Counted from the first letter of the stretch, positions 18,496 to 27,045 are shown. The stretch is DNA of 64,000 bases from Spirosoma sp. 48-14 (GCF_001898575.1 NZ_MKUD01000058.1:310001-374000), one strand, 5' to 3'. The notes: generated by a model from the letters alone, not told the origin. Made by a program: numbers and translations.

Positions 18496-19647
18496 TCATT
18501 TCTTCTCGTCCACTTTTCCAATTTTCTTGGTTCGCTTTGGCAACTGGTCGGCTAGTTCCTGAAGGTTTTTTATAGGTGGTCGGGGCTTTTCAGCTTCACC
18601 AATCAGGAATCCGTAGGGTTTCAGCGAATCAACAGCGTCAAAGATTACTTTTATAATGGCCGTCATCGGTAGAGCCAGTACCAACCCTGGTAATCCCCAC
18701 ACATTTTCCCAGAGAATAAGGGCAATGATAGCCGCCAGTGGATTGATACTCACCTTCGATCCGACAATATAGGGCGTGATAAAATTACCTTCCAGCGCCT
18801 GCACAAACAGAAAAACACCAACGACGCCTAACGCTTTAAATGGATTGTCCTGCGTAACCAGTGTGTACGCTGCCGGTATGAGCGAACCCAGGGAAATCCC
18901 AAAGTAGGGAATCAAAACCAGACAGGCGCCAAAAAATCCAAAGAATACCGCATAATCGACACCCAGGATCAAAAGGCCAACTGTCATCAGTGTACCGATA
19001 ATAACGATGACCAGAAACAGACCAGCCATGTAATCTTTAACGACCTCATAAATACCACTCATCACCGCGTCGACTCTAGAGCGACCCGCATCTTTGAAAA
19101 TCTTGTAAAAGAACGTTCTGAAAAAATCGCGGTAGAGCAGAAAGAAAAAGGCGAACAGCAGAATCAGGAAAAGCGTACTTATAATATTTGTCGTGGTCAA
19201 CAGGGTTGTTGTTACGATAGTACCGGCTTCAGAAAGCGCCTGATTCAGATATTTACGTATTTCCTGAACCTGACGTTGCTTGTCGATATTTAAGTGTTCA
19301 TCGGCAAACTTTTGTATACTATTGATGTATTCATTGCCACGCTTAACAAACTGAGGAACCACTTCACTGAAGCTACTGAGCTGAACCGAAACCCCGTAGA
19401 ATAGGCCGGTCAGGATGGTGAGGGCCAGCAACAGACAAAGGATGATGGCAATGATACGGGGGACTTTCCAATTTTCGAGCCGGTTTACAAGCGGAAAGAG
19501 TAGTACGGCAAACAAAATGGCAAAAACCAACGGGATCAGCAGGCTTTCCAGCATATGCAACCCATATATAATCACCACTAAGGATAATAGTATGGAAGTA
19601 ACTTTGGCGTAGAAAGGCAATTGAATTTCTGGAGAACGTGTGTCCAT
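18496..19647 (-). CDS. AI-2E family transporter (PerM/TqsA-like)
   Basis: 383 residues. Hydrophobic pairs at the N-terminus (LLSLVVIIYGLHMLESLLIPLVFAILFAVLLFPLV) precede a soluble helical stretch (about 85-150, QKFADEHLNIDKQRQVQEI). The C-terminal membrane half ends with ILWENVWGLPGLVLALPMTAIIKVI, the conserved G-x-x-G-x-x-x-A-x-P of PF01594. The tail is basic (LPKRTKKIGKVDEKK). Members export autoinducer-2 or other small solutes; the substrate cannot be told. Divergent from the PhoB-like gene. Confidence 0.92.
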   Translation of the reverse strand: MDTRSPEIQLPFYAKVTSILLSLVVIIYGLHMLESLLIPLVFAILFAVLLFPLVNRLENWKVPRIIAIILCLLLALTILTGLFYGVSVQLSSFSEVVPQFVKRGNEYINSIQKFADEHLNIDKQRQVQEIRKYLNQALSEAGTIVTTTLLTTTNIISTLFLILLFAFFFLLYRDFFRTFFYKIFKDAGRSRVDAVMSGIYEVVKDYMAGLFLVIVIIGTLMTVGLLILGVDYAVFFGFFGACLVLIPYFGISLGSLIPAAYTLVTQDNPFKALGVVGVFLFVQALEGNFITPYIVGSKVSINPLAAIIALILWENVWGLPGLVLALPMTAIIKVIFDAVDSLKPYGFLIGEAEKPRPPIKNLQELADQLPKRTKKIGKVDEKK

Positions 19648-19949
19648 AGTAGTGAATGTAAATCAAAATAATCCCGTTATCGGTTTATTGGTTACAGGAT
19701 CAACTACTCCCCAACCACCAATTACCCACTTTAGTTTGAGTAATAATACACTTTAGAGCTTATCTAATTATCTTAGTATCAGATAGCAACAGCGGCTTTT
19801 GATTGTTGTTCAGGCTGTTAAGTTTTTGTTAAGGATGCGTTTAGAGTTGGTAACGTTGTGGATAAGTCATGTAACTTCGGGCTGCCAAACAGAAGGCAAC
19901 TACTAAACGCTACAAGTGAAGTAGATCATTATCAACAATTTAACTTCGC
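19648..19949. other. 302-bp divergent spacer between AI-2E transporter and phoB-like gene
   Basis: Besides the PHO-box-like repeat at 19816-19833, the spacer holds one perfect DnaA box TGTGGATAA at 19857-19865. No open frame and no strong hairpin were seen. No TAnnTTTG element sits at the usual distance from either start. Confidence 0.6.
19816..19833 (+). promoter_or_regulatory. Direct repeat TGTTAAG-N4-TGTTAAG, PHO-box geometry
   Basis: TGTTAAG occurs at 19816-19822 and 19827-19833, an exact 11-bp period with a TTTT spacer. PhoB dimers bind head-to-tail 7-bp units on an 11-bp period (CTGTCAT-like), and the first copy is preceded by C as in that consensus. It lies 117 bp before the PhoB-like gene, which suggests autoregulation. 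Confidence 0.55.
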
Positions 19950-20657
19950 ATGAGTGCTGCAAAAGCTGCTCAACCCCTTCACCGCGTTTTAGTCGTAGAC
20001 GACGACGCCGACATTGTAGAGATGCTCGAATACAACCTTCTTAAAGAAGGCTACGAAGTTCGTACAGCGTTCGATGGCCGAAAAGCTATTGAAGTCGCTA
20101 AAAGCTATCTCCCCGAATTGGTTTTACTGGATATTATGATGCCTCAGCTAGATGGCATCGAAACGGGTCGCCAGCTCCGGGAGATCGCTGAGTTACGGCA
20201 GACCTACATTCTCTATCTGACAGCCCGCTCGGAAGAGTATTCTGAAGTTGCCGCTTTCGACGTAGGTGCCGACGATTACATTACCAAACCCATCAAGCCT
20301 CGTGCGCTGATGAGTCGGATCAACGCCCTGTTCCGGCGCGAAGCCCAGAAAGCCGATCCAGGTGAGCAAATTACCATTGCCGATCTGCTGATCAACCGCA
20401 AAAACTATTCAGTTACGCAGAACGATAAAACGGTTATACTGCCCAAGAAAGAATTTGAACTCCTGTTCTTTTTAGCGCAACACCCCAACAAGGTGTGCAG
20501 CCGGGAAGAATTACTTCAGAAAATCTGGGGAGCCGATATTTATGTGCTCGAGCGTACTGTAGACGTTCATATTCGCAAGCTTCGCGAAAAAATCGGTGAT
20601 ACCCATATCCGAACGTTGAAAGGTGTAGGCTACATGTTTACCGACCAGCCTGAATAA
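19950..20657 (+). CDS. PhoB/OmpR-family response regulator
   Basis: 235 residues. The receiver domain (about 12-130) has DDDAD and the phospho-acceptor in LVLLDIMMPQLDG (Asp54-57 region), with the conserved Thr in LTARSE and Lys in ITKPIKPRAL. A winged-helix DNA-binding domain follows (about 140-232: LPKKEFELLFFLAQHPNKVCSREELLQKIWG, then VDVHIRKLREKIG and GVGYMF). It is paired with the histidine kinase that follows and with the 11-bp-period direct repeat upstream, so phosphate-type signalling is plausible. The actual signal is not shown by sequence. Confidence 0.95.
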   Translation: MSAAKAAQPLHRVLVVDDDADIVEMLEYNLLKEGYEVRTAFDGRKAIEVAKSYLPELVLLDIMMPQLDGIETGRQLREIAELRQTYILYLTARSEEYSEVAAFDVGADDYITKPIKPRALMSRINALFRREAQKADPGEQITIADLLINRKNYSVTQNDKTVILPKKEFELLFFLAQHPNKVCSREELLQKIWGADIYVLERTVDVHIRKLREKIGDTHIRTLKGVGYMFTDQPE

Positions 20658-20725
20658 AGAGTGAAAGAGCGAAAGAGTGAAAATTCAGCAGAGGCCATTT
20701 TCACTCTTTCGCTCTTTCGCTCTTT
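20656..20725. repeat. Inverted repeat of GAGYGAAA words between regulator and kinase
   Basis: Left arm 20656-20683 and right arm 20698-20725 pair over 28 bp with one mismatch and a 14-nt loop. Each arm is a tandem run of 8-nt GAGTGAAA/GAGCGAAA words. The left arm starts inside the TAA stop of the regulator (20655-20657). The right arm ends 13 bp before the kinase ATG. Its right side is followed by TTTT, so it may partly terminate or process the message between the two genes. Confidence 0.85.
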
Positions 20726-20738
20726 TTATCTTTACACA

Positions 20739-21776
20739 ATGTCCCTCAGTCCCCGCATTATTGCTCTTTTACTGGCTTGCCTGATTTCGGCATTGACACT
20801 CGCTTTCCTCACATTCGTTGAAGGCGTCACGAGCAGTATGTTGTTTGTAGTCGGGCTTTCATCATTTGCCATTTCATTCTTTCTGGTGCTATACGCCATT
20901 GAATTACTGGTTTTTCGGGAAGTCAACAAGATGTATAAAACCATCCATCAGCTCAAAATTCGCGACTTTAGTATTTCCCGAAAATCGATTATCAAAAACA
21001 GCAATCCATTCAAGAAGCTCAACGACGAAATCTTCGTTTACGTCGCCAAGAAGCAGAAGGAGATCGACGAACTAAAACGGCTGGAACAGTTTCGTCGGGA
21101 GTTTCTGGCCGATGTGTCGCATGAGTTAAAAACCCCCATTTTTGCCGCCCAGGGCTTTATTCACACGCTGATTGATGGAGCAGTCGATGATGAGCAGGTT
21201 CGGGATAAATTTCTGTCGAAGGCCGCTAAAAGCCTCGACGGGCTGGATGCCCTGGTAAAAGATCTGGTAGCACTGTCGCAACTGGAAACGGGCGAAGTGA
21301 AAATGAGTTTCGAGCGCATCAACTTCACGCAGGTAGTTCAGGAAATCTTTGATCAACTCGAAACCATTGCTAAAACGAAAAACACATCGCTCTCTCTCAA
21401 GACTTCACAACCGGGTCCTATCTGGGTAAAAGCTGATGTTCAGCGCATTATGCAGGTGATGACCAATCTGATCGAAAATGCGGTGAAGTATGGTAATGAC
21501 AACGGAAAAGTAATTGTCCATCTTGAAGAAGACAAAAAGCACATTATCGTATCGGTTCGCGACAATGGTCCTGGCATACCGCCTGAACACTTAAGCCGGA
21601 TATTTGAGCGATTTTACCGGGTTGAAAAAAGCCGATCAAAAGAACGTGGAGGAACCGGCCTCGGCCTGGCTATTGTAAAGCACATTCTAAATGCGCACAA
21701 ATCGAAAATTACCGTAATGAGTAAGGTCGATAAAGGTACTACCTTCCGATTTAAACTTGACAGGATCGACGTATAG
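20739..21776 (+). CDS. PhoR-like sensor histidine kinase
   Basis: 345 residues from the ATG at 20739; an earlier in-frame GTG at 20661 would run through the hairpin and is rejected. Two membrane segments lie at residues 5-27 and 35-55, with almost no periplasmic loop. The HisKA H box is FLADVSHELKTPIFAAQGF (near residue 125), the N box NLIENAVKYG, the G boxes VRDNGPGIP and GGTGLGLAI. There is no PAS domain. The lack of a sensor loop suggests it detects a membrane or protein partner, as PhoR-type kinases do. It follows its response regulator across an 81-bp gap holding the hairpin. Confidence 0.93.
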   Translation: MSLSPRIIALLLACLISALTLAFLTFVEGVTSSMLFVVGLSSFAISFFLVLYAIELLVFREVNKMYKTIHQLKIRDFSISRKSIIKNSNPFKKLNDEIFVYVAKKQKEIDELKRLEQFRREFLADVSHELKTPIFAAQGFIHTLIDGAVDDEQVRDKFLSKAAKSLDGLDALVKDLVALSQLETGEVKMSFERINFTQVVQEIFDQLETIAKTKNTSLSLKTSQPGPIWVKADVQRIMQVMTNLIENAVKYGNDNGKVIVHLEEDKKHIIVSVRDNGPGIPPEHLSRIFERFYRVEKSRSKERGGTGLGLAIVKHILNAHKSKITVMSKVDKGTTFRFKLDRIDV

Positions 21777-21780
21777 CTTT

Positions 21781-23043
21781 CTAAATCAGTCGCTTGAGAG
21801 CAAAATGAGCGATAATGAGCTGGCCATTTCGACGGGCGACCAGCGATATTTCTCTCCCCTCCCCTTTCTGTAATATTTTATAGATTTCGCTGATAGTCAT
21901 GTCTCTGGCTGATGTATTATTGATAAACAACAGCTCATCGCCTTCTACAAGCCCAGCCGTAGCAGCTGGTGAACCATCCAGAATTTTATCGACATAATAG
22001 GTGCGGAAGCTCTCTCCTCTGGCTCTAAGCTCCAGACCACTCATATCGTGTTCGAAACTCTCGCGCATCAGTCGTTTAACGGGCTTCATCACAATGTACT
22101 GATCGGGATAGTTGAAGGTGACGTTGAACCGACGCAACAACTCGCAGCCAACGTTTCCCTGCCGTTCGGGCATATTCACAAGCTTCATCCCAAAAGCCAT
22201 ACTGTCGGGAAACGACGCTAGAATATTGTCCATTTCGTAACGCCCAAACCGAATTTTCTGAATCCGCCCTACACTCCCGTTAATAACCCCGTTCAATCCA
22301 CGACCTAGTTGCGCCCGAATGCTTTTTTCCGGAATTGGCATGGCGGCCGAACTACGTGATCGATCGAGCAAAAGCGCATGACCAGCACCTGTATCCAGCA
22401 CAACACGTAACGGCAAGGTTTTTTCGCCATCGAACACCGATAAGGCATCCGTATAGGCTTTCGTATCCTGAATAGTGATAGGGTAACGATCGCCTTTATG
22501 TTTGTTGTATTTGTACTTGCCAGGCTTCATGATCATCAGTTCATGGCGCTGAAAATCAACATTAACAACAAAGTTTGAAAACACCTCGTAGCCAAAAATG
22601 CCATGCACGGGCGCACCCACATATTCCGATAGTTTGAGAATATCCTCATCCAGAATAACCAGATTATGATGCGATGCTCGTAAGCCTCCCATAGTCAGGT
22701 TATTATCAATAGCAATGGAAGCAGTCAGACTCCCACCTTCTCCAGCGCCACTAATCTTAACCTTCCGTGTTAGTTGAAGTTTCTGCTTCGCAAAAGCCGC
22801 AGGATCAGTAATAATTGTGTTGGCGACCCCAGTATCCAGAATAAAGTTCAGGGTATCCGAATCGTTGATACGTACTGGCACAACAATCAGATTCGAATGA
22901 AGCTGAAACGGAATACGAGTCCAGGTCCGATTTCCGGCAATAAAAAAGCCGTAATGATCTTTATCGGGCACACCTCGATTATCATCCCCCCGAGCAGCCC
23001 AACCGAACAGTAACAGCCCGAATGCCAGTATGAGCGTTTTCAT
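21781..23043 (-). CDS. Secreted retropepsin-like aspartyl protease with PDZ domain
   Basis: 420 residues with a signal peptide (MKTLILAFGLLLFGWAARG). Two DTG motifs, FILDTGVANTII (about residue 69) and VVLDTGAGHALLL (about 216), mark two retropepsin-like halves, so the active site is formed within one chain as in pepsins. A PDZ-like domain closes the protein (about 345-418: YYVDKILDGSPAATAGLVEGDELLFINN). Envelope protein processing or quality control is likely. It ends 4 bp from the convergent kinase gene. Confidence 0.9.
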   Translation of the reverse strand: MKTLILAFGLLLFGWAARGDDNRGVPDKDHYGFFIAGNRTWTRIPFQLHSNLIVVPVRINDSDTLNFILDTGVANTIITDPAAFAKQKLQLTRKVKISGAGEGGSLTASIAIDNNLTMGGLRASHHNLVILDEDILKLSEYVGAPVHGIFGYEVFSNFVVNVDFQRHELMIMKPGKYKYNKHKGDRYPITIQDTKAYTDALSVFDGEKTLPLRVVLDTGAGHALLLDRSRSSAAMPIPEKSIRAQLGRGLNGVINGSVGRIQKIRFGRYEMDNILASFPDSMAFGMKLVNMPERQGNVGCELLRRFNVTFNYPDQYIVMKPVKRLMRESFEHDMSGLELRARGESFRTYYVDKILDGSPAATAGLVEGDELLFINNTSARDMTISEIYKILQKGEGREISLVARRNGQLIIAHFALKRLI

Positions 23044-23107
23044 CTATCGTAGATTTATCACATTGAAATTACGCATTTTTTATCCGAATAACACAAAAAA
23101 TAGACAG

Positions 23108-23115
23108 TAAGTTTG
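23108..23115 (+). promoter_or_regulatory. Candidate -7 element TAAGTTTG upstream of tpiA
   Basis: TAAGTTTG matches TAnnTTTG, but it lies 167 bp before the tpiA start and has no clear -33 partner. It would give a long leader. Weak. Confidence 0.3.
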
Positions 23116-23281
23116 TTGCCTATCGGATAGTTATTTTCACTTATTTACTGTCCGGGCAACTTTAGCAGCCTTTAACGTGGTGCATTCCGTTCAAAATCCT
23201 AATTTCGCTAAAAATTTTAGGCAATATAAGGGCTATTAGCTAACCCTAAACATTGTTATCGACTCTCATTATTAATCGGTT

Positions 23282-24046
23282 ATGCGTAAAAAAATAGTTG
23301 CTGGCAACTGGAAAATGAATAAAACGGCCGACGAGGCTACCGCCCTTGTATCGGAAGTAATCGACAAGGTAAATGCTGACGTAACGGGCGATGTTACGGT
23401 TGTTCTGTGCCCCCCCGCTGTTTATTTAACTACCGCCCGCCAGGCAATCCCATCGGGTGGTTCTATCTCGCTCGGCGCTCAGAACTGCCACGAGAAAGCT
23501 TCAGGAGCCTATACAGGTGAGATTTCGGCCCCCATGCTGCAATCGATTGGCGTTGAATACGTCATCCTTGGCCACAGCGAGCGCCGGGAATACTTTGGCG
23601 AAACCAATGCCCAACTGGCAGCCAAGGTAAACATTGCGCTGGAAAACGGCCTGACACCTATCTTTTGCTGTGGAGAGTCCCGCGATCTTCGCGAAAACGG
23701 TGATTACATTGGCTTTGTAAAAAACCAGCTTACCGAGAGCCTGTTCCATCTGTCGGCCGAATCGTTTGCAAAGGTCGTTATCGCCTATGAACCGATCTGG
23801 GCTATTGGTACTGGTCTGACGGCATCGTCAGCACAGGCGCAGGATATGCACTTTGAACTTCGTCAGCACATTGCCAGCCAATACGGCGATTCTGTTGCTC
23901 AGGACATCAGCATTTTATACGGTGGTAGTGCCAATGCCCAAAATGCAGCCGAACTGTTTGCACAGACCGATGTAGATGGAGGTTTGATCGGTGGTGCCTC
24001 ACTAAAAGCTCCCGACTTTATCACTGTTGTAAAAGCAGCACAATAA
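23282..24046 (+). CDS. tpiA: Triosephosphate isomerase
   Basis: 254 residues, the usual length. The catalytic set is all present: Lys11 in AGNWKMN, His in VILGHSERR (near residue 98) and Glu in AYEPIWAIGTG (near 170). The phosphate-binding loop is ILYGGSANAQN and GLIGGASL. It interconverts dihydroxyacetone phosphate and glyceraldehyde 3-phosphate in glycolysis. No other glycolytic genes lie nearby. The spacer to the next gene carries a 19-bp inverted repeat. Confidence 0.98.
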   Translation: MRKKIVAGNWKMNKTADEATALVSEVIDKVNADVTGDVTVVLCPPAVYLTTARQAIPSGGSISLGAQNCHEKASGAYTGEISAPMLQSIGVEYVILGHSERREYFGETNAQLAAKVNIALENGLTPIFCCGESRDLRENGDYIGFVKNQLTESLFHLSAESFAKVVIAYEPIWAIGTGLTASSAQAQDMHFELRQHIASQYGDSVAQDISILYGGSANAQNAAELFAQTDVDGGLIGGASLKAPDFITVVKAAQ

Positions 24047-24068
24047 ACTTAATGATTGAATGATAGAG

Positions 24069-24119
24069 TGATTGAATGATAGAATAGCTAAACCAAGAAC
24101 CTATTCTATCATTCAATCA
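24069..24119. repeat. Intergenic inverted repeat, 19-bp perfect arms, built on a 17-bp direct repeat
   Basis: Arms 24069-24087 (TGATTGAATGATAGAATAG) and 24101-24119 are exact complements with a 13-nt loop. TGATTGAATGATAG also occurs one unit earlier (24053-24066), so the right arm could pair with either copy. It lies between two plus-strand genes with no T-run. Confidence 0.85.
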
Positions 24120-24133
24120 TTCAAAATTAGATT

Positions 24134-24631
24134 ATGACAGTTGCCTATTACGTTCGGGCCTTCAACATGGTTCCCCATCCGGAGGGCGGCTACTACGCTG
24201 AAACGTATCGATCGTCCGAAAAAATTGGCCAAACGGCATTACCGAGCCGATTTAGTGGTGAGCGATCATTTTGCACTGCCATCTATTTCCTGCTGGAGCA
24301 AAAAGACGTTTCTGCATTTCACCGTATCCAATCTGACGAGATTTGGCATTTCTACGCAGGAGGCCCACTCGAAGTGTTTATTATCCACCCCGACGGGAAG
24401 CTCAGAACAATTCGATTGGGTAATAATCCTGATCAGGGAGAGGTGTTTCAGGACGTAGTACCGGCTAGTTGCTGGTTTGGCTCGAAACCCGCTGAAGGAA
24501 CCGAATTTTCACTGGTAGGCTGTACGGTAGCGCCCGGATTCGATTTCGCCGATTTCGAACTTGCCGACCGAAACCAGTTACTACAGGAATTTCCCCAACA
24601 CCGGGAAATCATCGAGAAACTGACTGTCTGA
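24134..24631 (+). CDS. DUF985 cupin protein
   Basis: 165 residues with the PF06172 pattern: MVPHPEGGYYAETYRS at the N-terminus, TAIYFLL, then the cupin motif HRIQSDEIWHFYAGGPLEVF with metal-ligand-like His/Glu/His, and VVPASCWFGSKP. A single small beta-barrel; many relatives bind sugar nucleotides or remain uncharacterised. Its TGA stop is the first three bases of the 45-bp inverted repeat that follows. Confidence 0.93.
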   Translation: MTVAYYVRAFNMVPHPEGGYYAETYRSSEKIGQTALPSRFSGERSFCTAIYFLLEQKDVSAFHRIQSDEIWHFYAGGPLEVFIIHPDGKLRTIRLGNNPDQGEVFQDVVPASCWFGSKPAEGTEFSLVGCTVAPGFDFADFELADRNQLLQEFPQHREIIEKLTV

Positions 24632-24728
24632 ACCGGGATTTAACGGATTGAGGGATTAAACAGATTTTGCTTTGACTGCTGCCAAAGCAAAATCTGTTTA
24701 ATCCCTCAATCCGTTAAATCCCGGTTCA
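24629..24728. repeat. Perfect 45-bp inverted repeat between convergent genes
   Basis: 24629-24673 and 24684-24728 are exact reverse complements over all 45 bases, with a 10-nt loop (GACTGCTGCC). The left arm begins with the TGA stop of the cupin gene. The right arm ends two bases before the stop of the convergent DUF4097 gene (24731). No T-run follows on either strand. Confidence 0.95.
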
Positions 24729-24730
24729 GA

Positions 24731-25798
24731 TTACTGAAAATTCACATTTCCGAACTTGGACACAACCCGGACTTTAGTTCCTGAACCGCTGCCGACCTTT
24801 CCGACATACTGCTTAGTCAGCTTTGGTCCCCTCCGGTTATCATCGTCGGGTTGGGCGGTAAAATGCCAGGTTGAATTGGATGGGTAGTTGAAGCTACCAT
24901 AGCTAACCGTTACGTCGAAATCGCAATCGTTATTTCGGTCGACAGGCAGCGCTACGGATGAATAAGACGCCTGAATATCAACATTTTCAACGGTTTTAGG
25001 CAACTGGTCTATTCGGAAGCCACCAGAGAAACTAAGTTTAATTTTACCGGACTCACGCAGATTGCCAATTTTAGCTCCAGAATAATTGATGTCGGCGTTC
25101 AGTTTTCCCACATCGCCAATGGTCATTTTTCCGGCTTTATTAGTAAGTGTCAGGTCATTAGCCTTCACTAACTCCAGACTCCCATAGGCCATATCCAGTT
25201 TGCCAGCGTCGATATAACGGATATTGGCTTTACCATAGGCCACATCAATGTCGTTCTGTCGGCTGGCCAGCTCTTCAGCTATAAAATTGCCATAGCGGGT
25301 ATATACGGTTAGCGGAGCCTGAAACGAATGGATGGAGGTATTACCAAACCTATTTTTTAGCGTCAGCGCGTTTTGCTTGGGCATCATCACATCATAGTTG
25401 ATGCGTACAAAATTCCGTTCGCCATCATCTTTCCACTTCCCGAAGCTCCAGTTCGAGACAGCACTCTGGCTGAAATTAGTCCGAACCGTAATTTGGTTAC
25501 CGCTGCGTTTTTCTTCAATCGATACCGCATCCAGGTATTTTTGGGTACGCTCGTCCGAATCGGAATTAGCAATAATGGTGATCTGAATTTTTATTTCCGG
25601 TCTATCCCACAACCCTATTGTCACCTGTCCGAACTGATTGTCAACGACCAGGTTGTCTTTACTATCAACATCGAATAGTTTGATAATGGTCTTCTTCTTT
25701 TCAACGGTGGTTTCAACCGTACCGGGCAGAACCGGCACCTCGGCCCGCATAATTAATGGGCTAAGGCATAGTAAAACACTATACAGGACTCGTTTCAT
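24731..25798 (-). CDS. DUF4097-like secreted beta-repeat protein (module B)
   Basis: 355 residues from the ATG at 25798, which gives the signal peptide MKRVLYSVLLCLSPLIMRA; the GTG/ATG at 25828 would lengthen the overlap with the upstream gene from 20 to 50 bp. Repeated FG/YG-turn strands dominate: NQFGQVTIGLWDRPEIKI, LKNRFGNTSIHSF, TRYGNFIAEEL, VAYGKANIRY, DMAYGSLELV, VSKFGNVNF. This matches the gene at 14514 in length, position and pattern. Likely an envelope protein tied to the adjacent anti-sigma/sigma pair. Confidence 0.8.
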   Translation of the reverse strand: MKRVLYSVLLCLSPLIMRAEVPVLPGTVETTVEKKKTIIKLFDVDSKDNLVVDNQFGQVTIGLWDRPEIKIQITIIANSDSDERTQKYLDAVSIEEKRSGNQITVRTNFSQSAVSNWSFGKWKDDGERNFVRINYDVMMPKQNALTLKNRFGNTSIHSFQAPLTVYTRYGNFIAEELASRQNDIDVAYGKANIRYIDAGKLDMAYGSLELVKANDLTLTNKAGKMTIGDVGKLNADINYSGAKIGNLRESGKIKLSFSGGFRIDQLPKTVENVDIQASYSSVALPVDRNNDCDFDVTVSYGSFNYPSNSTWHFTAQPDDDNRRGPKLTKQYVGKVGSGSGTKVRVVSKFGNVNFQ

Positions 25799-26396
25799 GG
25801 GACTGGTCTTTAATGCGATCGATGACACGCAATTGTTCGTTAAGTAAGTTGATCTGAAGCTGTAAATTCTGAATCATGGCCTGGATCAACACTTCCTGAT
25901 TCGGGTTTTTAGGCAGATCGGCCTTGAGTGCCCGGTAGGAGTTTTCGAGCCGGTCCAGGTCAATCGCAAATTCCTGATACAAAGCGGGATTATCCTCGGT
26001 CAGTTGTTTTAGTTCGGCACGTTTATCGTCAATCAATCGCGTGTACTGTACCACTTCTTTCGCATAGGTCGGATTGGCCGCTACGAGTTCAGGCTGGCGA
26101 GTTACCCCATACTGCTTATTCATATACAGAAAACAGCCAGCCAACAGTAATACCGCAACAGACGCAGCCACTCGCCAATCGAGCGTGGGCCAGCCTATTT
26201 GCCGTCCACCCGAAGCCGGGCGGTTTTTGTGGACTGCCACAAACGGTGAACCATTGTTCTGGACGATCGGTGGACCATCCATACTAGCTTTATCAAGGCC
26301 AGCCTCAATCTTTTTCCACAGATCAACCGACGGCTCTTTGTCGTCAAAGTCCTCGCGGTTATCGCGCACAAAACGTTCAAGGTTATCCTTTTTCAT
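25779..26396 (-). CDS. Putative anti-sigma factor, single-pass membrane protein (module B)
   Basis: 205 residues. The N-terminus has the same D-L-W-x-x-IEA-x-L element as the module A protein (SVDLWKKIEAGLD, residues 24-36). One membrane segment follows (about 84-103, VAASVAVLLLAGCFLYMN), then a helical, heptad-rich tail (RLIDDKRAELKQLTEDN ... LQLQINLLNEQLRVIDRI). No zinc motif. Its last 20 bp overlap the DUF4097 gene. The ECF sigma gene lies 88 bp upstream. Confidence 0.75.
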   Translation of the reverse strand: MKKDNLERFVRDNREDFDDKEPSVDLWKKIEAGLDKASMDGPPIVQNNGSPFVAVHKNRPASGGRQIGWPTLDWRVAASVAVLLLAGCFLYMNKQYGVTRQPELVAANPTYAKEVVQYTRLIDDKRAELKQLTEDNPALYQEFAIDLDRLENSYRALKADLPKNPNQEVLIQAMIQNLQLQINLLNEQLRVIDRIKDQSHETSPV

Positions 26397-26406
26397 AGTT
26401 CAATAA

Positions 26407-26434
26407 GCGAAAGAGTGCAAGAGTGAAAAAGCGA
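26407..26434. repeat. Unpaired run of GAGTGAAA-like words
   Basis: The run GCGAAAGAGTGCAAGAGTGA, continuing to 26434, carries the same words as the hairpins at 20656 and 57647. No complementary arm follows here, so it looks like a half or decayed member. Confidence 0.6.
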
Positions 26435-26484
26435 ATACCCTCTACAGGGTTTGCCCTCGTCGGCCCTTACTAACTCATTCTCAA

Positions 26485-27045
26485 CTAGTTTAGTAATTCA
26501 AGTAAACGTTTTTTTCCTCGTAAGTACTGCGTTCTGGATGTTGTTTCACTAATATTTAACACATTGCCTATTTCTTCGTGGTCGTACCCTTCAAACAAAT
26601 AAAGCGATAGCACTACCCGGTAACCTTCTGGAAGCAGTTGCATGGCCCTTCGGACCCGATCTACTTCCAGTTGAACCCCGTCTTCGTCATACGGTTCGGG
26701 GTCGGCAAAGTCAGGCCCGTCATCTTCGCCAAATCGATTCGATTCCATATCGACTAACTCCAGCCGACGGCTACGAAGATGATTAATAGCCCTATTCACT
26801 ACAATCTGCTTCAACCAGGCACCAAATGTACTTTGGCCCCGAAACGAGCCTATATGACTAAATGCATCCATAAAAGCTTCCTGCAATACATCTTCAGCCT
26901 CAGCTTCATGGTTCAGAATCCGCAGGCAAACGTTATACATCGCCTTTACGTAATGCTGATAAAGTTCATACTGTGCCCGTCGCTCGCCCTGTTGGCAGCG
27001 TTTGACCAGGTCAGCATGGCGGTCGGGGTACGGTTTAGGTTCCAA
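26485..27045 (-). CDS. ECF sigma-70 family RNA polymerase sigma factor (module B)
   Basis: 186 residues. Region 2 lies at about 15-90 (RRAQYELYQHYVKAMYNVCLRILNHEAEAEDVLQEAFMDAF). An acidic linker follows (MESNRFGEDDGPDFADPEPYDEDG). Region 4 lies at about 130-183 (LLPEGYRVVLSLYLFEGYDHEEIGNVLNISETTSRTQ). The two ECF factors differ mainly by this acidic linker and share the same gene order, so they probably arose by duplication. Confidence 0.95.
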   Translation of the reverse strand: MEPKPYPDRHADLVKRCQQGERRAQYELYQHYVKAMYNVCLRILNHEAEAEDVLQEAFMDAFSHIGSFRGQSTFGAWLKQIVVNRAINHLRSRRLELVDMESNRFGEDDGPDFADPEPYDEDGVQLEVDRVRRAMQLLPEGYRVVLSLYLFEGYDHEEIGNVLNISETTSRTQYLRGKKRLLELLN

